A stretch of DNA of 64,000 nucleotides from Rhopalosiphum padi (taxonomy: Eukaryota; Arthropoda; Insecta; Hemiptera; Aphididae). The notes beneath the pieces are model-generated. The model had not been told where the DNA came from. It made no database searches and saw only the letters and a program-made list of their open reading frames with translations. The stretch lies in contig NC_083597.1 in NCBI RefSeq assembly GCF_020882245.1, forward strand, positions 8,466,581-8,530,580, given 5' to 3'. Positions 57,485 to 64,000 of this stretch are shown piece by piece (the stretch's first letter is position 1; each line of letters begins with the position of its first letter). A program made the position numbers and the translations under genes.

Positions 57485-60400
57485 CAAACACAAATAACAA
57501 CGGTTTTCATTTTATCATAAGATTTTATGCGTACACATATAGAAGAATGTTATATATTATATCAGCCTATATCAAGTATTTTTGTGTTTATATGTATCAG
57601 TTGTGCCAGAAATCAGAAGTGAAAAAAAATATACGATTCAAAAAGCTGTTAATTGTTATACGTTGATTGCGTAAAATGATATTAAGGTATACCCATCGGC
57701 GTATATACATAGTGCCAGGACTGAAAATACATAACTTTGGTATCTAAATACAATAAAATTATCCAAGTATAATAATATATAATATGTACATTAAAATTGA
57801 AAGTATTCAAATAGAAAACATAAAAAACAAAATTGAAGATTTAATAATGCAATAATAATATATGCAAATTTACGAAGTCGATAAGTTACCATTATCAAAA
57901 ATGAAACTTTATGAACAACTTTATCAACAAACTTTATCTGAAGGTAAATATTGGTATATATTATTTTATCATTTAATTGTTTTCAAAACTAAATATTTTG
58001 TAATTATTTATTGTAGATGCAATAAGTCAGAGAAATGAATTAAATTAAGATTCAACCATTTAGTAAGACTAACTTACTTACAACATAGAATCCTCTGACT
58101 CATAATATGTATATAATTTATCACAATTATTGACGGACCACCAGACTTAATCATACACGGAGTGATACATTTAACCAGTCACATCACATTTTCCTAAACA
58201 AGACGACGAGAGGAATATGTACGAGCATACAAAAATGATACACTAAACTATAATACACGACATACTCTTATATGGACATAATCCGTCTATAAAAATTAAG
58301 CAAAATGTGTAGAGCACTGCAGATTCGTCTGTATATACTTAAATTGCTTATTAATTAAAACAATATTATTTCAATACCATGGATGACATACAATTATCTA
58401 CGTAGAAATGTACAGGAAAGTAGTCTCTAGATGCATAAATTAAGGAATAATAAGTATTAGAATTTAATTCACAGGTAGTATTAAGTGAATTATACTGATG
58501 TGTATTGATTATAATATTTTAAAATATGTTTTGACGTTAACAGAAAATATATTAAAATCAATTATACTTAAGATATTATGTGAGAATTAGGGTTCAGAAC
58601 TTCTTGAATTTACATGTTTTTATGTACCTAATACTCGTAGAACGCTATAAGATGGAATTTAATTTCGTGAAGTAAATAATTTAAATAATTTTTACATTTT
58701 AGATTCTGAGTGGAGCGATGAATGTATTAATTTTATCACGATGTGGTTTTTTGTGTATGAGCACGATAAGTTGACAATAAATTACTTCGATTTTAAAAAA
58801 TGGGAAGTGGTTTTTGATATCAAATTGGATCTAGTTTGCAGTTTAAAAAGGTCAAACTTAGGAATTCCCCCTACTTATTTTTATAATTTGTATATTTTTA
58901 CACCAATCCAATTTTTATTTGATGTCTAGGTATATTATTGTTTTCTATTTACAATACAATTTTCAAAGTGTTTTGAATATATTTAAGCTATTTCTAGACA
59001 TAAACATTTTTCAGTTATTTTGTATTATAAATGTTGATTAAAAAATATTCACAGAGTCAAAATTCTTGATAATGAAAGATATAAACAAGATATCACAACA
59101 ATTATTCTTATAAAGTTATAACCATACAAAATTATTAAAAATATAAAGGCACACATTTTTTTATAATATGCATTTGAAATTAGAACTGACAAAATCGCAA
59201 AAAACTATTAACTATTTTGTAGTTAAAAATTCATAATAACTTCTTTGTATCTAAGTTTTGAATATTTTTTACAAAATTTCTCATTATTAGTTCATATACC
59301 TAGATATTTTAAATTCCAGTTATAAGAAATCACTTTTAAACGATGATATGTTAATTATTTTTGTATATTTTATATTATTATTAAGAATTTTACTACATGC
59401 AAAATATTTTTGATTTATTTTACTGTTGTACAGTATTACTATAAGATATTATAACATTTTGAGTTACCTTTATAACTTAATATGATATGATATGAATATA
59501 TATTATTATAATTAAATACTATAATACTATTAAAAGTTAAATACATTTCTTTAATAGTTATATCAAATAAAATATCACTTAATGAATAGGCTGATAGATT
59601 GTTTCTGCTCAGAATCGTTTTTGTATACCTACAATGATGTATCATTAAATTCAAATTTATCAAACCTATAATAGTGAGCTATTCGATACCTAATGTACAG
59701 CAGAACGGTACTCACCTATACCTACTTTTTTAACTTTATATGGTCATAATTTTGTTAGCTCATATTGTGTTTGAATTAAGTTTAAAAGAGTTTTCTATAA
59801 TAATTTATTTTAACATAAAATTGTACAATTATCTTTATCCAGCAGTGATTGAATTTGAAGGTCTTGTTATTGACATAATATGACTATTTTTATTTATTTT
59901 ATTGGATAAAATTACGATTAGAAACTTAATAACGATAAACATCTTAACAAAATCAGTACGTGTATCGTGATTATAATTTTTGTCGTAAGTATTGCTATTT
60001 ATCGATTAACCTACAATCTACTCATTTACTGTATTTTCGAATACATTGTTTTATTGCACGAGTTTAAAAATGCCTAAAATAAAAAATAATAATCGTATAA
60101 GTACCTAACTAAGTTCAGAGAAAATATATTTTATACTAATGGAGTTATTTTATTCATTAAGCTGTCTGAAATGAGAGTAGATGTTGGTATGTGATTTATT
60201 GTAACACAAAATTTAAAAACAGAAAAACATGAATCAGCAAAGAAATGTTAATACAATCGGATTATAAGTACACAACAATTAGTATTGACATCTTAAAAAA
60301 ATTACTTATACAAATTTCACATTTTTTAAATGCGTATTTGAATGCCTATTTGGTGCAACAAATTCCGAACCCTAATAATACTTTATACATTTACTATATT

Positions 60401-63400
60401 TTGGGATTCGTGAAGTTTTAGAATTTATCAGGATGCTAACGACTACTAAGCAGTAAGCACTTGTATAAACACATTTTCGATTTGCAACTTTATGACTACT
60501 TTGTTCATCTTAAATATTTGAAATTGTAAACGTTCAGTAATAAAAAAAAAATTATTTGTTCAATATTCGATTTATCCTTTAGCGTTATAAAATAAGTACA
60601 CACAGACATATTATTTGAACCACGCCATATTATAATAATATAATAATATATACTGTAATTGTTGTACACCGTTTAGGTATGGGTTTATTGTTAAAACGTA
60701 TAATGCGAATTACATTCCTGCGGCAACGCCAAGTCCGTGGCTGCCGGAATCTATTGTTGTATCTATACCAATAAGCGATTCCTTCCATGGCTTATTACAT
60801 GCCATTTTTACGTAAAAGAGCTTCTATTTGGTTCGTCACAGTTTTACGCACATTCCACAGTCCGATTCCGGGTAAACCATGCAGGTGCATTTTTTAGATA
60901 CACAATATAAATGTGCTGGTACCCTACGGCCTACGGTATCAAAAAACTGGTAAACGATTAAGCATAGTAAACTGTTATATAATATATATAATATTAGTGA
61001 AATATAATACTAATTTGAGGCGATAGCCGGTAAGCAATAAATGAGCGAAACAGAACAATTATCTATATTAATAAAAACCAAATCTTATATTGGCCGTAAC
61101 AGCCTTATTTATTTAAAAGTTTTAAAATTACACAGCGGACTGCAGTGGATGGTTACATTTTTGTATCCATTTAACAATTAAGTGAGTGATATGGGGATTT
61201 TTTCATTCCTTTTTTATCATTTTTTCATAAAATAAACTATACGCTTTTATTTTATAAAACGATTTAAACAGTTATTGTTATACCTTATACACAACAAAAT
61301 ATTATAATAATGTACGCGTCGTATACTGTTGTTTAAACTATTTTGGTTTATAAAATGATCCACATTAATCATTAATTTTAATTGTTGACTAAATTAAATT
61401 TTTCTATAGAACGCATACACTAGAGATAAAAATACTCAGAGGATAAAATACTACCCGGTTTAATATCAAAATTTGAGGTGAGATTATAACAACTTAACAT
61501 CAACTTGACCTGATAATCCATCGCCGTCATTTTTCACAATACTCAAATGCTAATTATAAACTTAATATCAGTTGCTTATTAGTGAACAATCTTTTCAAAA
61601 CTTTGGAAATATTATATGTTATATCACATGAATGACATACAAAATCGTAAGGATAAGGGGGCAATATATTCTTTCTTCAACAAACAGCTTTAAAAGCAAC
61701 TATTATGCTTAAAATAAGTATACAATAAATTATACTCATAGTAAATATTTTTTTTTTACAATTTCATCATAGTTGCCTGATAATTTGTAATTGTATACAA
61801 TCGCTAGTATACCTATACTATATAGGTATACATTTTACAACGCTCCCCCACTAATGTGATCAAACTTGTTATAAATTAATTAATTAATAGGCATTGCTTA
61901 TTTACATAATATGATATACATGATACATTTCCAGGGTTATAATTTCATCTAATTTTATTATAGTCAACCACCGACTTATACAGCGAAATTATATGCTAAA
62001 AAGCTCAAGCTCTTACTTTTAAATCGTATAGAGATTATTTCAGAAAAGTTCTAGCTATAGATTAGTCTATATGAATAAACTTTGTTCTTAAGTAAATACT
62101 TTTTGAACTTTCTCGCCTCTTAAAAGCCTCTGGATTTTATGTATAAAGAAAATAATTTTGATCGTTTTCGTATATTACATATATATGTGTGTGTGTGTGT
62201 GAGAGTGTAGTATTAAGGTGTACTCCCCAAATTCCCTTTTACACGGGTCATGTGTAATGCATTTGTCGGCAGTATGGAAGTCCATAAAGTGGTAGGCGAA
62301 ACAAAACCGGTATTTTATAATATTTTTTTTTATACATATAGTTCCAGACAAATACCCAATGATTTAGGTCAACGTTGTCGTTATGCATTCTTTTAACACA
62401 ATAAGGTGAGTAAATTATTACAAAAAGCAAGAATTGGACAATGAAAGAGTGTCGGAAAAGTAAAGTAGCAATAAGTATCGCTAAATATTAATTAAATATT
62501 GTCTAATAAAAATGCATGATATTCATATATGTGCATTTAAAAAACGTACACGCACACAATGCACATTATGGGATAGTAGTTTTATTATTTAAAATTAAAG
62601 TTAAAAATAACCCAAGTATATTATTTAATTATATTAAATTAGATTATTTACTAAATAATTAAATCTATAACACAGTCCACAGATACAAATTCATTTTCAT
62701 AAGAACTAACCACAATTTTCTCACTGAGTATAAGTGATTGGCATCGTGGAAAATATATTTTTTAATATTTACATAGGTACTATGAATATGAAACATTGGT
62801 AGACTCTAAATATGTTTAATTACGATTTAAAAGATTCATATTCATATTCTAATAACTTGTATCGGTAAATTTGTTCAAGGAAAATAAAATCGCTTAATAA
62901 TAGGATGTTTCAATTTTCATGTAATCATTAATAATCTCAATTAAGTTACATTAAAGTAATTTGCAATAAACATACAACAGACTAAGTAGTAACACTAGTA
63001 GTATATTAAACTTGAAGTAAATACTGATATAAAAACATATTAATATAACGGTCGAAGAATTATTGAATGATATCATTGATATCAATCACAATACCAATAA
63101 AACATGAAACAATTGTAAGTAGAATTTGGTATTTTTTTTCGAAAATATTATTTTTATTTAACATACTATCACTCAACCCTGACACACAAATATATACCTG
63201 CAATATAGGCTACTAATCTACTACCTCTTTTAGTATGTACATATAGTATCAAATATGTGTGAATTTCAGTACAATTTCTAATATTTCACGAGAAGTTACA
63301 GATTAATGTAAATAATATACACACATATTAGTTTTATTTCACTCAAAGCAGAATTTGGACAATACTATATTAGTTAGTAACTTCTTACACTCTACCTTCT

Positions 63401-64000
63401 TGGCTACACTTATTGCACCAAAGATTTTTTTAAGTCAAACATAGAATTATTAAACGCGTATTTTATAAATAAAAATAAAAATAAATAGTATGTTATAATA
63501 ACACAATTATGGTTTAATAATAGTGCAACTCATATAGCGTATATACTATACATATATATAAATGTGTGTACGTATACGCGTGGGTCTATTACTCAGAGGA
63601 AGTATATTCCTTTGAGGGTTTTTGATTACTACATGTAAACATATAATACATAATACATAGTTATCCGAACCGTTAACTTATTTTTTCACCATCATAAATT
63701 ATAAGGGTTCACCCGCCTTATAAACGCTCAGACATTATATTTAAATGTACAATCTTATAACATCACACATTGCAGTATTCTTGTGTAGTTATTGTTGCAC
63801 TACACAACTGATTAACGAACTTTTCAGTCATGGGCCTTGTGAATGCAGATGGCTTTTAGCTGAATTATCGAAGTTTTTAAAGATGAAAACGCAACATCCT
63901 TATTTACATCGATAACAATAAATTTAACGAACATAAGATTATATTCAAATAGCAAAACGAAAGAGCTGATTAAGTACTATAATTTTTGTAATCACATATT
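57485..64000. other. Upstream region or 5' intron of sfl
   Basis: AT-rich, with no exon, RNA gene or coding frame I can support. It contains the AGATTCTGA repeat (58701-59612), a short (TG)n tract at about 62183-62200 and a slightly GC-rich patch at 60715-60790 (TGCGGCAACGCCAAG, GTGGCTGCCGG) of unknown meaning. The true sfl first exon and promoter may lie here or beyond the window. Confidence 0.5.
58701..59612. mobile_element. Candidate non-autonomous element with AGATTCTGAG ends
   Basis: Left end AGATTCTGAGTGGAGCGATG; right end TGTTTCTGCTCAGAATCG, an imperfect inverted match over about 15 bp. The start is shared with 50785. The interior is AT-rich without a long frame. I recall this start as abundant in aphid genomes, which was not checked. 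Confidence 0.45.

Noticed and set aside
1..64000. CRISPR array, operons or prokaryotic transfer
   Set aside because: No regularly spaced repeats; introns, tRNA without CCA and repeat content are all eukaryotic.

Overview
The window reads as a piece of an A+T-rich insect nuclear genome. Multi-exon genes with GT-AG introns, very large introns, one tRNA gene and dense transposon debris rule out a prokaryote. Repeat style, base composition and gene content suggest a hemipteran, most likely an aphid; that assignment is inference from memory of aphid repeats and was not tested by search.

Layout. A small three-exon plus-strand gene at 1059-2534 encodes a divergent 91-residue SUMO-like modifier. After an AT-rich spacer comes an old, heavily broken Ty3/gypsy LTR element (about 5100-9216), then a pogo-like MITE (9431-9610) and a mariner-like remnant (10611-11095). 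The rest, 12737-57044 plus an untranslated 5' part to 57481, is one minus-strand gene: the heparan sulfate N-deacetylase/N-sulfotransferase (NDST, Drosophila sulfateless). I could place 14 coding exons whose phases all join, giving 2649 nt and 882 residues. It is a Golgi enzyme that deacetylates GlcNAc and N-sulfates the product in heparan sulfate. It lies tail-to-tail with the SUMO-like gene. A tRNA-Ser(AGA) gene sits in its first coding intron on the opposite strand.

Its 13-kb intron 8 (18132-31109) holds a nest: a decayed jockey-type LINE, split by a complete env-bearing Ty3/gypsy element (20805-29958, LTRs of 367 and 365 bp, target duplication ACAT), plus a small MITE in the LINE's 3' part. 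The young gypsy element is the most interesting object here. Between RNase H and integrase its pol carries a domain that matches the TARG1/OARD1 class of macrodomain (ADP-ribose hydrolase), with both catalytic residues and their exact 41-residue spacing. It also shows a canonical -1 slippery heptamer between gag and pol, a tRNA-Leu-type primer site, and a leader ATG followed by a splice donor that is phase-compatible with an acceptor at the start of env. The copy is nevertheless broken in gag, pol and env although its LTRs are almost identical.

Other repeats: a TTAA-ended fold-back MITE family with three copies, two hAT-like elements (one of about 1 kb containing a nested MITE), a remnant that may be a LINE ORF1 near 53 kb, and dispersed aphid-type repeats. 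Nothing I can support as coding lies in 57485-64000.
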